64,000 nucleotides of DNA from Clostridia bacterium. Lineage in GTDB: Bacteria > Bacillota > Clostridia > Oscillospirales > CAG-272. The number at the start of each line of letters is the position of its first letter. Position 1 is the first letter of the stretch. The stretch covers positions 47,655 to 111,654 of the forward strand of contig JAFQUJ010000015.1 in the NCBI GenBank assembly GCA_017408585.1, given 5' to 3'. The notes below the pieces were generated by a model, which searched no databases, had not been told where the DNA came from, and saw only the letters and a program-made list of their open reading frames with translations. The position numbers and the translations under genes are program-made. Shown in pieces: positions 26,139-34,788 of the stretch.

Positions 26139-28517
26139 TTATTTTTCATATGAAAGCGTAATGCTCTCGCCCTTGTTAAGCGACAAAAGCACATAGCCCT
26201 CTCCATAGGGGCTTTCCTTTACACAGGGTGCTGTGGTTTGTAGCTTATGGCCCTTTAAGCCAACATTGATTTGCCCTGTATGCTCAGCTGTTATTTTTGC
26301 CTTTACGGCGCTTTCGTCCCAATAGATTGAAACGATATAGCCACCTCTTGCGTGTAGATTTTCCACGCTACCCCTTTTCCACTCGCTATATAGTGCCGGA
26401 AGGAGCTTTATTTTAGTGTTGTCGGTGTACATTAGCATTTCATATATTGCCGAGGTATAGCCGAGATTTGCGTCAATTTGGAAGGGCGCGTGGCCTGCGT
26501 GCATATATTTTAGGGTAACGCCCATGTTACGCCAATCGTTATGGTGCGTATAGAGGTTTGTGCCTGTGCAGAAGCGAATTAGAAGGTCAAGGCATTCCTT
26601 TGCCTTTTCGCCATTTCCAAGCCTTGCAAAGATATTCGCCATATGCGCAAAGCTCCAGCCCGTTTGAGCCTTGAGTCCTATGCAAAGGCGCTTCTCAACC
26701 GCTACTCTGCACGCCTCAAACAGCTCCGGAGTGTCGTCCTCATTTATCTCAAAGCCCGGGAACAAGGGGTAAATATGTGACTGATGACGATGCTGATAGT
26801 TGTCCTTAAAATCCTCGTGTAGCCATTCTCTCATAGCGCCATCCTCGTTGATTTGATACTCGGGGATTTCGCCTAGCATTTTTTGCCATTTTTGGCGTTT
26901 TTCCTCGTCAATTCTAAGCACCACCGAGGCGGATATAAGGTTTGTCAAAAGCTCTTTCAGGAGCGCAAAATCCATTGTTGCGTTGATTGAAACGCTAAGC
27001 TCCCTTGCGCCCTCGAAATCACCATCGGCGTGATTTTCGGGAGAGTTAGACGGATAAGATTTGAGCTTTCCGTTCTCGTCATAGACCAAAAAGTCCTCGT
27101 AGAACAGAGCGCTCTCCTTCATAAAAGGATAGGCTCTTTCGCGAAGGAAGTCCTCGTCGCGTGTGTATAGATAGTAGTCATAATAGATTGCGCTAATCCA
27201 TGCAGAGCTTCCCGTCCAATAAAGAACATGGGGCTGGGTATTTTCCTTTTTACCATTTGAGTTATCCATAAAGAGTGGCAAAAGTATTCCACGACACCCA
27301 TATAGATTTCTTGCGTTTTGGCGATAGTCGTCCTTGAACCTATCATAGAGATTGAACAAGGGCAAAAGAGTCTTGCTAAGTCCGCCCGTGTATGCCTGCC
27401 AATACGCCATTTGAATATTTTCGTTGTTAAAGAAGGTACAAGCCCAAGCAGGTGAATATGCGCCATTCCAAAGCCCTTGAAGGTTGGCGGGATATTCACA
27501 GCCATATGATGATGAAATAAGTAGGTATCTACCAAAGTCAGCCATTTTTTCGGCTAAGCGTGGGTCGATTTTTCCACCATAGCTATTTAGAAGTAGCTGT
27601 TCGTTTGAGGCGTTCTCACCCTCGCAAAGAGATAGGCGAGTTGCGCCAAATAGCGCTGAAAATGCGTCCTCGTGCTCATTTAACATTTTTTCAAAGGGAT
27701 CGCACACGCTATCAAGCGTTTCCTTTAGCTCCTCGAAGGTGCGAGGGGTGCTATCCATGTTGAAAATCAAGGTTACCTCGTGCGCATTCTCGATTTTTAC
27801 ATAGTCACTTAGAGTTGCGTTGCCGGTCATATCAATATTGAGCGTCTTGTCTGTGCCACCCGATACGATTTTACCATCGGTTGCGTGAACCTTAACCATG
27901 CCTGTAAAGTGAAGCTTACCTGCGGTCTTACTCTCGGAAAAAACGCATCCGTCCTTGGCAACTGACGAGAACTCGTCTGCATAGAAGCTATCGACATAGT
28001 CCACCATATCGTGTCTTTCAAGCGACACTCTGAGCGAAAACTCTCTTTCTTGCTTGATATTTACAACAACACAGCCATTTATCTGCGAGGCAAAGATTTT
28101 GCGAACAGCTCTGCTTCCGTTATCGGTATATGAAACGGTGCAAACGCCCCTCTCCATGTCAAGCGCTCTTGAATAATTTTCGGGTGCGCCATCAACATCA
28201 AAGATTAGGTGAATATCAAAGGCGGGAAAAAACTTTCCCTTGTTTGATCTAAAGTTGGTTTCTTGAATTTTTTTAGTATATAGCTCGTTTGCTTCCTTAT
28301 ATCTTTTCTCGTCCATTAGGGCGCGAAGGGTTGAAAGCTCACTTGAAATGTCAGGGAGCGAGGAGTCGCATATCCAGTTGTAGAGTGCCTCGTGGTTTAT
28401 TAAAATTCTCTCGTCGTATGCACAGCCATAAACGCTAGCACCTAGTCTTCCGTTTCCTAAGGGGGTTGTTTCGTTCCAGCCGTTTGCCGGATACGAGCTT
28501 AAAAGCACCTTTTCCAT
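26139..28517 (-). CDS. Glycoside hydrolase family 95, alpha-L-fucosidase/galactosidase
   Basis: GH95 enzymes release terminal alpha-1,2-fucose or galactose by inversion. 792 aa without signal peptide, so probably intracellular. N-terminal beta domain (PLGNGRLGASVYG), then an alpha/alpha barrel with NLQGLWNG (about 346), FFNNENIQMAYW carrying the two water-activating Asn (about 365), SPENH with the presumed general acid Glu (about 490), and QIDANLGY with the Asp (about 679; the family norm is QIDGNFG). Divergent from a polysaccharide-lyase-like and a GH78 gene, with an operator-like palindrome at its transcription start. Confidence 0.92.
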   Translation of the reverse strand: MEKVLLSSYPANGWNETTPLGNGRLGASVYGCAYDERILINHEALYNWICDSSLPDISSELSTLRALMDEKRYKEANELYTKKIQETNFRSNKGKFFPAFDIHLIFDVDGAPENYSRALDMERGVCTVSYTDNGSRAVRKIFASQINGCVVVNIKQEREFSLRVSLERHDMVDYVDSFYADEFSSVAKDGCVFSESKTAGKLHFTGMVKVHATDGKIVSGGTDKTLNIDMTGNATLSDYVKIENAHEVTLIFNMDSTPRTFEELKETLDSVCDPFEKMLNEHEDAFSALFGATRLSLCEGENASNEQLLLNSYGGKIDPRLAEKMADFGRYLLISSSYGCEYPANLQGLWNGAYSPAWACTFFNNENIQMAYWQAYTGGLSKTLLPLFNLYDRFKDDYRQNARNLYGCRGILLPLFMDNSNGKKENTQPHVLYWTGSSAWISAIYYDYYLYTRDEDFLRERAYPFMKESALFYEDFLVYDENGKLKSYPSNSPENHADGDFEGARELSVSINATMDFALLKELLTNLISASVVLRIDEEKRQKWQKMLGEIPEYQINEDGAMREWLHEDFKDNYQHRHQSHIYPLFPGFEINEDDTPELFEACRVAVEKRLCIGLKAQTGWSFAHMANIFARLGNGEKAKECLDLLIRFCTGTNLYTHHNDWRNMGVTLKYMHAGHAPFQIDANLGYTSAIYEMLMYTDNTKIKLLPALYSEWKRGSVENLHARGGYIVSIYWDESAVKAKITAEHTGQINVGLKGHKLQTTAPCVKESPYGEGYVLLSLNKGESITLSYEK

Positions 28518-28570
28518 TTTGCACCTCTTTTTATCGTTTTTTATTCATCAATTGACAAAATTTATTCATT

Positions 28571-28587
28571 TTTATCCATAGGATAAA
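28571..28587. promoter_or_regulatory. Operator-like palindrome
   Basis: Perfect inverted repeat TTTATCC-ATA-GGATAAA, 3 bp downstream of the GH95 -10 box and covering its likely start point. Position and symmetry suit a repressor site. No regulator gene lies nearby. Confidence 0.55.
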
Positions 28588-28590
28588 TAA

Positions 28591-28619
28591 AGTATATCAT
28601 ATATCAAAATAAAAATCAA
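28591..28619 (-). promoter_or_regulatory. Promoter of the GH95 gene
   Basis: TTGATT (28619-28614), 17-bp spacer, TATACT (28596-28591), minus strand. Confidence 0.75.
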
Positions 28620-28626
28620 TTTGTTA

Positions 28627-28655
28627 TTGAAAATTTATACATTATGTGGTATTAT
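28627..28655 (+). promoter_or_regulatory. Promoter of the heparinase-like/GH78 operon
   Basis: TTGAAA (28627-28632), 17-bp spacer, TATTAT (28650-28655). Its -35 is only 7 bp from the -35 of the divergent GH95 promoter. Confidence 0.7.
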
Positions 28656-28705
28656 TAAGTTGTCGGGTGAGTAAAGAATTCCATATCCGACAAAGGAGAG
28701 CTATT

Positions 28706-30403
28706 ATGTTTGATATCGCAAGAGATCCCAGTCTTTGGGAAAGAGTAAGAACTGATGAGGCATTTGCTCGTCACAGAAGGGAAATTAAGGCAAAATATGA
28801 CAAGGCGTTTCAAAAAGCGCCAAGAGCATCTACTGCTTGGCAGGTGCTTGATTTTCCAAATGTTAGTGGGCCTGACACCTTCCATCAGCTTCAATCCTGT
28901 GCGCTTTTGGCGCTAATTTACCCCGACAATGAGGAGTATTACAGAAATCTTGTTGAGGTGGTTTGGGAGATTTGTAACGAATATACATGGGCACCACTCG
29001 GTCACTACAACAGCTACTATGATCGCACGCCCGCTGACTTCGACCCCGGTCTTATAGACATTTACGGTGCGTCGCTCGGCTTCTCTATGGCTGAGATTAA
29101 GTCACTATTTAAGGATAGATTTCCAAAGCTACTCGTTGATAGAATGACCTACGAGATAAGAAGGCACACAATAGAGCCTTATCTTACCAGAAAATTCTTC
29201 TGGGAGAACCACGGAAACAACTGGACCGCTGTTTGCACGGGTGCTGTCGGTGGCGTTCTTATGTACGAGGACCCTGAGGAATTCAAGCGTCAGCTTCCAC
29301 GCCTTCAAGCGTCAATGCAAAACTATCTTGATAGCTATGATGATGACGGAATGTGCGTTGAGGGCACTGCCTACTGGGGCTTTGGCTTTGGATTTTTTGC
29401 AGTTTATGCAACGCTCCTTCGTGAGTTTTCAAACGGTGAGTATGACTGGCTTGCAAATCCTAAGGTAAAGTCAATTTCTCAATTTGTTCAAAAAATGTTC
29501 TTACAGCCTAATGTGCTTGCGCTATTTAGCGATGTAAATATTCACGAGGGCTACTGGGTTGGACTTCCTCATATGCTAAAGAACTTCTATGGTGATGCAA
29601 TTGAAAATCTACCCGAGGACCAAGCGACAATTATCACCTATGCGCACTGGGCGTTTGCAGTACGCTCTACTGTTTATTACAATCCCGATTATGTTTCAAA
29701 GACTCTTAAAAATGCGACCTATTCCGCGCCTGTATCCAACTACTTTACAAAGCGTACGGACAACTATGGTCTTGCGTTCAAGGGTGGTAACCAATGGGAG
29801 AGCCACAACCATCAAGATGTCGGCTCATTCATTTTGGCAAGAAACAATCGTCAAATCTTTTGCGATTTTGGATACATAGGTCCGGGCAATTGGCCGGGCT
29901 ATCAAAGCAATCGTCGTAACGAATACTTCCAGCCATCATCATTCTCGCACAATCTTCCTTACTTTAACGGCAAGGGTCAGGGCGGTCCTTGGGAGGGCAA
30001 GGCAAGAGCGGTTTATAACGAGGCTGACGGTACAGTTTATATGGACTTCACTCACGGATATGATGTTGATGCGGTTCATACAACGCTTATAAAGGCTGAA
30101 AGAACTCTTACGCCGACCGACGATTTTATTGGAATTTACGACAGATATGAGTTTTCGGAAAAGCCCGTTATTGTTGAGCGCTTTGTAACTACAATTAAGC
30201 CCATTGTCAAGGGCAATAGCGTTATTCTTGACGATGTGCGCTTCACTCTCGAAAGCGAGGCTACGCTGAATATCGTCGAACAGCCATATGTTGACCAGCT
30301 CCCCGACGAAAACGGTAGCTTCAACAAGATTTGCTATCTGCTTGACTACACCTTGGCTGACGGCGTAATGGAATTTAAGGCAACAATTGATTTTCTAAAT
30401 TAA
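28706..30403 (+). CDS. Heparinase II/III-family protein, putative polysaccharide lyase
   Basis: 565 aa, no signal peptide. An alpha/alpha toroid N-terminal half with NHGNNW (about residue 168) and GTAYWGFG is followed by a heparinase II/III beta-sandwich with ESHNHQDVGSF (about 365), the conserved His region. Members cleave uronic-acid-containing glycans; the exact substrate is open. ATG 28706 has AAAGGAG upstream. GH78 begins 8 nt downstream, so both are one operon acting on imported oligosaccharides. Confidence 0.85.
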   Translation: MFDIARDPSLWERVRTDEAFARHRREIKAKYDKAFQKAPRASTAWQVLDFPNVSGPDTFHQLQSCALLALIYPDNEEYYRNLVEVVWEICNEYTWAPLGHYNSYYDRTPADFDPGLIDIYGASLGFSMAEIKSLFKDRFPKLLVDRMTYEIRRHTIEPYLTRKFFWENHGNNWTAVCTGAVGGVLMYEDPEEFKRQLPRLQASMQNYLDSYDDDGMCVEGTAYWGFGFGFFAVYATLLREFSNGEYDWLANPKVKSISQFVQKMFLQPNVLALFSDVNIHEGYWVGLPHMLKNFYGDAIENLPEDQATIITYAHWAFAVRSTVYYNPDYVSKTLKNATYSAPVSNYFTKRTDNYGLAFKGGNQWESHNHQDVGSFILARNNRQIFCDFGYIGPGNWPGYQSNRRNEYFQPSSFSHNLPYFNGKGQGGPWEGKARAVYNEADGTVYMDFTHGYDVDAVHTTLIKAERTLTPTDDFIGIYDRYEFSEKPVIVERFVTTIKPIVKGNSVILDDVRFTLESEATLNIVEQPYVDQLPDENGSFNKICYLLDYTLADGVMEFKATIDFLN

Positions 30404-30411
30404 GGATTTAT

Positions 30412-32292
30412 ATGGTATTTGATAATTCTAAATTCATTTGGATAAATGATACAGATGCCATCGACACATACGCTGAATTTTATACCAAGCTACAAATCGC
30501 AGGCACGCCTGCGATTTGTAATATCAGCGTTGATGGCGATTATACTCTTTTTATAAACGGGCAATATGTGACAAGTAATCAATATGGTGATTACGAGCAT
30601 TACAAGGTATATGACTCGATTGATATTTCACCATTTACGCACACAGGGGTAAACGATTTTGCTCTAATTTGTTGGCATTTTGGCGAAAATACTTCTCGCT
30701 ACAAGGCCTACGATGCGGGTGCAATATTCGAGGTTGTATGCGATGGCGAGGTTGTGCTTGCAAGTGACGAGAGCGTGCTTGCAAGAAAAAGCAGAGCCTA
30801 CAAAAACGGGCTTAAAAGGTGGATTTCTCCACAGCTTGGCTTTTCGTTTAGATACGATGCGTCGCATGAGGATTTATGGACTGTTGGCAAGGGCGATGGC
30901 TTTGAAATGGCTATCCCTGTGGCTAAAAAATGTGATTTTGTACCCCGTCCCATCAAAAAGCTCTCGCTTGGCGAGGTAGTATGGGCTAGTCAACTCGGCG
31001 AGGGAATTTATGATCTCGGGCGCGAGGTGGTTGGACTTATCACGCTTGAGTGTGAGGGTGACGGAGAGGTAAATGTTGCGTGGGGCGAATGCCTTGAAAA
31101 CGATCATGTAAAGCGCACACCTGACTGGCACGATTTTAGTTTTGATTATGTTTGCAAAAATGGTGGCAAATACACCAACTATATGCTCCGTTTGGCGTGC
31201 AGATATCTCGAAATTACGACACAGGGCGCAGTAAAGATCAAAAAAATCGGCATTATTCCGCAATTTTATGAGGTTAAGGAATTGCCCTACGACTTCCTTT
31301 CGGGCATTGACAAAGATATATACAAAATTTGCCTAAACACCTTGCGCCTTTGCATGATGGAGCATTATGTAGATTGTCCTTGGCGCGAGCAATGCCTTTA
31401 CGCGTTTGATTCACGCAATCAAATGCTTTGTGGCTACTATGCCTTTGAGGGTGGTAATTTTGAATATGCAAGAGCTTGCCTTACTCTTTTGGCAAAGAGT
31501 CAAAGAGCTGATGGCTTGCTTGCAATTTGCTCACCCTGTGGCGTTAATCTTGCCATTCCGTCGTTCTCGTTGCACTTTATAACTGCGGTAAAAGAATATT
31601 TTGAGCATTCGGGCGATATTTCGCTTTTTGATGAACTCAAAGAAACTGTAAAAGGCATTCTCGATGCGTTTTTGGCGCGAGAGAAAAACGGACTTGTAAA
31701 CCGCTTTGATGCTGACGGGTACTGGAATTTTTACGATTGGTCACCATATATTGACGGTGAAATCGGAAGAAAACAGGCAAGCGGTGCGGATTTAATGCTA
31801 AATTCGCTTATCATTCTATCACTAAAATCTTATAAGGCGCTATGCAAGGCGCACGGCTCAACATTTGAATACGACAAAACGCTTTCTCGCATAATGAAAG
31901 CGACAAAAGAGCGATTTTTTGACACAGGGTCGGGCTTTTTCCGCTTTAATGACTCGGCAAGCGAGGCGCTTGAGCTAACAAATTCTCTTGCGATTTTAGC
32001 AGGGCTTTGCACACATGACGAGGCGACAAAAATCTGTGATGCGCTCTCTTATCGGGAGCTTACCCCATGCTCGCTTTCCATGAAGTGCTTTAAATATGAT
32101 GCTATGCTACAAACGGATAGAGAAAAATACGCTCCTATAATTCTTGATGATATTCGTGCAACCTATGAAAAAATGATACCTGTTGGAACGGTTTGGGAAA
32201 CGGAGATTGGCTCAAGCGATTTCGGTAACGCAGGTAGTCTATGTCACGGTTGGAGCTCTATTCCGATATTCTACTACCGTAAATTGCTGTAA
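30412..32292 (+). CDS. GH78-like alpha-L-rhamnosidase
   Basis: 626 aa, no signal peptide. The N-terminal beta-sandwich (about 1-170) and the six-hairpin barrel with DCPWREQCLYAFDSRNQ (about 321) match bacterial rhamnosidases; the acidic residues in this motif are the expected catalytic region. It is smaller than classic GH78 enzymes (900 aa or more) and belongs to the compact type. Second gene after the heparinase-like gene. Confidence 0.85.
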   Translation: MVFDNSKFIWINDTDAIDTYAEFYTKLQIAGTPAICNISVDGDYTLFINGQYVTSNQYGDYEHYKVYDSIDISPFTHTGVNDFALICWHFGENTSRYKAYDAGAIFEVVCDGEVVLASDESVLARKSRAYKNGLKRWISPQLGFSFRYDASHEDLWTVGKGDGFEMAIPVAKKCDFVPRPIKKLSLGEVVWASQLGEGIYDLGREVVGLITLECEGDGEVNVAWGECLENDHVKRTPDWHDFSFDYVCKNGGKYTNYMLRLACRYLEITTQGAVKIKKIGIIPQFYEVKELPYDFLSGIDKDIYKICLNTLRLCMMEHYVDCPWREQCLYAFDSRNQMLCGYYAFEGGNFEYARACLTLLAKSQRADGLLAICSPCGVNLAIPSFSLHFITAVKEYFEHSGDISLFDELKETVKGILDAFLAREKNGLVNRFDADGYWNFYDWSPYIDGEIGRKQASGADLMLNSLIILSLKSYKALCKAHGSTFEYDKTLSRIMKATKERFFDTGSGFFRFNDSASEALELTNSLAILAGLCTHDEATKICDALSYRELTPCSLSMKCFKYDAMLQTDREKYAPIILDDIRATYEKMIPVGTVWETEIGSSDFGNAGSLCHGWSSIPIFYYRKLL

Positions 32293-32381
32293 AATGTGGT
32301 CGGTATGTGCGCACACGATATATCAACTGTGTTGCGTTAGGTATTCCACAGTGGCTCACTGACACAAATTCTCTTTCAATG

Positions 32382-32409
32382 AAAAATCGGCTTAAAAAGC
32401 CGATTTTTT
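32382..32409. terminator. Bidirectional terminator
   Basis: AATCGGCTT / AAGCCGATT hairpin with A and T runs between GH78 and the convergent 136-aa gene. Confidence 0.85.
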
Positions 32410-32432
32410 GTTTTTCAATTTTATTTCGCAAA

Positions 32433-32843
32433 TTACAACTCAATGATAGAAGCACCCTGTTCCATAGCACTCCTTACCCTTAGCAACGCTTCAACAGCCT
32501 CTTCTCTGCTTTGATAATGCGCAATATTTTCCCAACAAGAAATTCTTGTCTGAATCATTAAAGAAGAACCATCAACACGAAGTCCGCCATGACAAACAAG
32601 AAGCTTGGATTTGTCGGGACTAAGCACCTTCATACGCTGTATTGGTCTAACAGCTGTTCCGTCTTTAAGAACAAATTCAAATTCAGAAAAACTTTCACTA
32701 AGCACCTCGGGAATTATATCTTGAACAGCGCAAGTAATGCAAGACTCAATTTGCTCGCTCAAGGTATCCTCAATAAGCTGTTCCAAGCTCAGGGATAGCT
32801 CATCCACAATGCTTTCCATGTCAAAATCCTTGTTTTCTTCCAT
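32433..32843 (-). CDS. Hypothetical acidic protein co-transcribed with LRR lipoprotein
   Basis: 136 aa, not recognised. Acidic helical N-terminal half (MESIVDELSLSLEQLIEDTL) and a C-terminal part with YQSREEAVEALLRVRS. No signal peptide or membrane segment, so cytosolic. It follows the LRR lipoprotein by 15 nt with an AAGGGGGC RBS, so it would share that gene's possibly phase-variable promoter. Confidence 0.7.
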   Translation of the reverse strand: MEENKDFDMESIVDELSLSLEQLIEDTLSEQIESCITCAVQDIIPEVLSESFSEFEFVLKDGTAVRPIQRMKVLSPDKSKLLVCHGGLRVDGSSLMIQTRISCWENIAHYQSREEAVEALLRVRSAMEQGASIIEL

Positions 32844-32858
32844 TAAATCTTGCCCCCT

Positions 32859-34601
32859 TTATTGCTTTGCGCGTGGGGTGATGTATGCGGTATCGCTACC
32901 CTTTTCATAGACTACGCCATCACGGGTTTCGTAGGTGTCGCTATTTTCAATAGTTATTTTTTCAAGCATCGTGCAGTTGCCAAAGCCCATTCTATCAAGG
33001 CTTTCTATGTTTCCAAGGAATGTAATCTCGGTAACATATTGTGCGCGTAAGAATGCAAAGTAGTCAACGCTTGTTATAGTGGCGGGAATTTCAAGCTTTC
33101 CGTCAACTCCGCTTGGAACAAAGATTATTTTATCAAGCGCCTTGGTATAAAGCACTCCGTCCCTAACATCAAATGCGGTATTTGACTGCGCTACGCTGAC
33201 GCTTTCAAGGCTTGAATACTCAAATGCGCCCTCGTTAATTTCGGTTACGGTTGCGGGAAGCTCATAGCTACCGCTTATCTTGGCGGGCATAATCACGAGC
33301 TTGGTTTTATCCTTGTTATAAAGCACACCGTTTTCATCTACGCTAAGGTATTCGCCAACGCCGTTTTTGTCAAAGTCCATTGTAAATTGACTTATTGCGC
33401 TCATATTCGCATCTCTTACAAAGAGCTTACAGCGCTTATCAAGCACGACAAGTCCGTTCATATGGTCGGAATCAATGGCAACGAGGAAGGGGTTTTCATC
33501 ATTTCCTATATAGTCACATGTGCCATAATTTGTAGTATCTAAATTTCCGTATGGAAGGGCATAATAATCAATTTGCTCTATCGAATTAGGAATTGACACA
33601 TCATATATATTAGAACAATAAAGAAATGCCTGCATTTCTATTTTCTCAACGCCCTCGCAAATATGAACATATTCAATTGTCGTCATGCTCATAAAGGCAC
33701 GCTTTGCGATAGTCTTAACGCTCTTTCCGTCAATCTCCGATGGAATTACAAGTATTTCGGGGGCTGTGCCATCGTATCCTGTAATTGTCAGCTCTCCGTT
33801 TGACTCGGTATATGTGAATTTGCTCACATCTACATCAAGCATCTTTGCGTAGAGCTTGCTTGGCTCCTCATATTGGTCCCATTCGCTCGCGCTAAGTCCC
33901 GAAAAATCAGAGGTCTTATACCAGCGTACAAAATACTGTGTGCTTTGCGCGCTTGTCGTGATATCAACGGGGTCAAGCTCGTCAAGAGGGATACGGAAGG
34001 TATCGGTTGCCGAGGTATAGACGGTCTTCCAAAGTGAGCCATTTACATAAAGCTCAACGGGAATTTCTACGGTTTCTATGACGGTTACGCTTACACTTGT
34101 GCTTTTTCCGTTGGGGGCTGTGACTGTAATTGTGGCATTGCCTGCCTTAACTCCTGTAACGGTTGCCATATAAGAGTAGGTCGGATTTGCCTCAACCGTT
34201 GCTACGCTTGGGTCGGAGCTTGACCAAACGAGCCCTATTCTATCTACCCCAAGGGGCTCACAGCCTGCGGTAAGGCTCGCACTCTTGCCCTCGTAAATTT
34301 CATCATTAGAAATCATTATGCTAACGGGGGTTAGAGGACTTGGCGATTGCGTTTGGCTCTCGGACTGCGACTCACTCTCTGTTTGCGACTCGCTTTCCTT
34401 TTCAGTTTCGCTTTCGGTCTGTGATTCACTTTCAGTCTGTGATTCACTTTCGGTTTGACTTTCGCTTGGTAGCTCAGAGCTTGACTCGGAGCTTTCGCTC
34501 TTTGTTGACTCGCTTTCCTTCTCGTCATCACAGGAAACGAGCGAAAAACAAAGTAAAATGCTTAAAATCAAAGCTAAAATGCCAAAAATCTTTATTTTCA
34601 T
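32859..34601 (-). CDS. BspA-like LRR lipoprotein with Ser/Glu-rich linker
   Basis: 580-aa surface lipoprotein. The start at 34601 (AGGAG upstream) begins the signal peptide; the lipobox LVSC puts the lipidated Cys near residue 23. Next come a low-complexity Ser/Glu/Gln/Thr linker (about 25-85) built of SQTESE-like units, a Big_2 immunoglobulin-like domain (about 90-175), an InlB-repeat-like segment (VPVELYVNGSLWKT) and BspA-type LRRs (about 270-570). The architecture suggests a stalked adhesin. The frame stays open up to 34712, but that part is promoter DNA with the G11 tract. It is a paralogue of the next gene, with a nearly identical promoter and signal peptide. Confidence 0.85.
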   Translation of the reverse strand: MKIKIFGILALILSILLCFSLVSCDDEKESESTKSESSESSSELPSESQTESESQTESESQTESETEKESESQTESESQSESQTQSPSPLTPVSIMISNDEIYEGKSASLTAGCEPLGVDRIGLVWSSSDPSVATVEANPTYSYMATVTGVKAGNATITVTAPNGKSTSVSVTVIETVEIPVELYVNGSLWKTVYTSATDTFRIPLDELDPVDITTSAQSTQYFVRWYKTSDFSGLSASEWDQYEEPSKLYAKMLDVDVSKFTYTESNGELTITGYDGTAPEILVIPSEIDGKSVKTIAKRAFMSMTTIEYVHICEGVEKIEMQAFLYCSNIYDVSIPNSIEQIDYYALPYGNLDTTNYGTCDYIGNDENPFLVAIDSDHMNGLVVLDKRCKLFVRDANMSAISQFTMDFDKNGVGEYLSVDENGVLYNKDKTKLVIMPAKISGSYELPATVTEINEGAFEYSSLESVSVAQSNTAFDVRDGVLYTKALDKIIFVPSGVDGKLEIPATITSVDYFAFLRAQYVTEITFLGNIESLDRMGFGNCTMLEKITIENSDTYETRDGVVYEKGSDTAYITPRAKQ

Positions 34602-34694
34602 TATGCACTCCTTTAAGTTAAAAGACTTTGTATATATTGTATAACCAATTATACCCCCCCCCCCACAAAAAATGTCAAGGGCTTTGGGATAAAA
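34492..34694. repeat. Copy A of a duplicated promoter/signal-peptide cassette
   Basis: 203 bp matching 38807-39008 with about five substitutions and one C fewer in the partner. It covers the promoter, G tract, RBS and the first 36 or so codons. Confidence 0.9.
34648..34678 (-). promoter_or_regulatory. Promoter with G11 tract in the -35/-10 spacer
   Basis: Minus strand: TTGACA (34678-34673), a 19-bp spacer that contains eleven G (34664-34654), and TATAAT (34653-34648). Both boxes are consensus, but the spacer is 2 bp over the 17 used elsewhere in the window. Loss of two G would restore the optimum. Confidence 0.85.
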
Positions 34695-34751
34695 AGCACG
34701 GAAAAGGGACAAAAGTTCGATATGTAGTTGCTAGATTGCATGCTATGATAG

Positions 34752-34782
34752 AAAAACGGACTTGAAATCAAGTCCGTTTTTC
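34752..34782 (-). terminator. Terminator of the large LRR lipoprotein gene
   Basis: AACGGACTT / AAGTCCGTT hairpin with A/T runs, just past the stop at 34789. Confidence 0.85.
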
Positions 34783-34788
34783 TTTTAT

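Noticed and set aside
34602-34712. N-terminal extension of the LRR lipoprotein through the G11 tract (translational phase variation)
   Set aside because: The signal peptide and RBS start at 34601, and consensus promoter boxes flank the tract, so the extension is not transcribed from that promoter.
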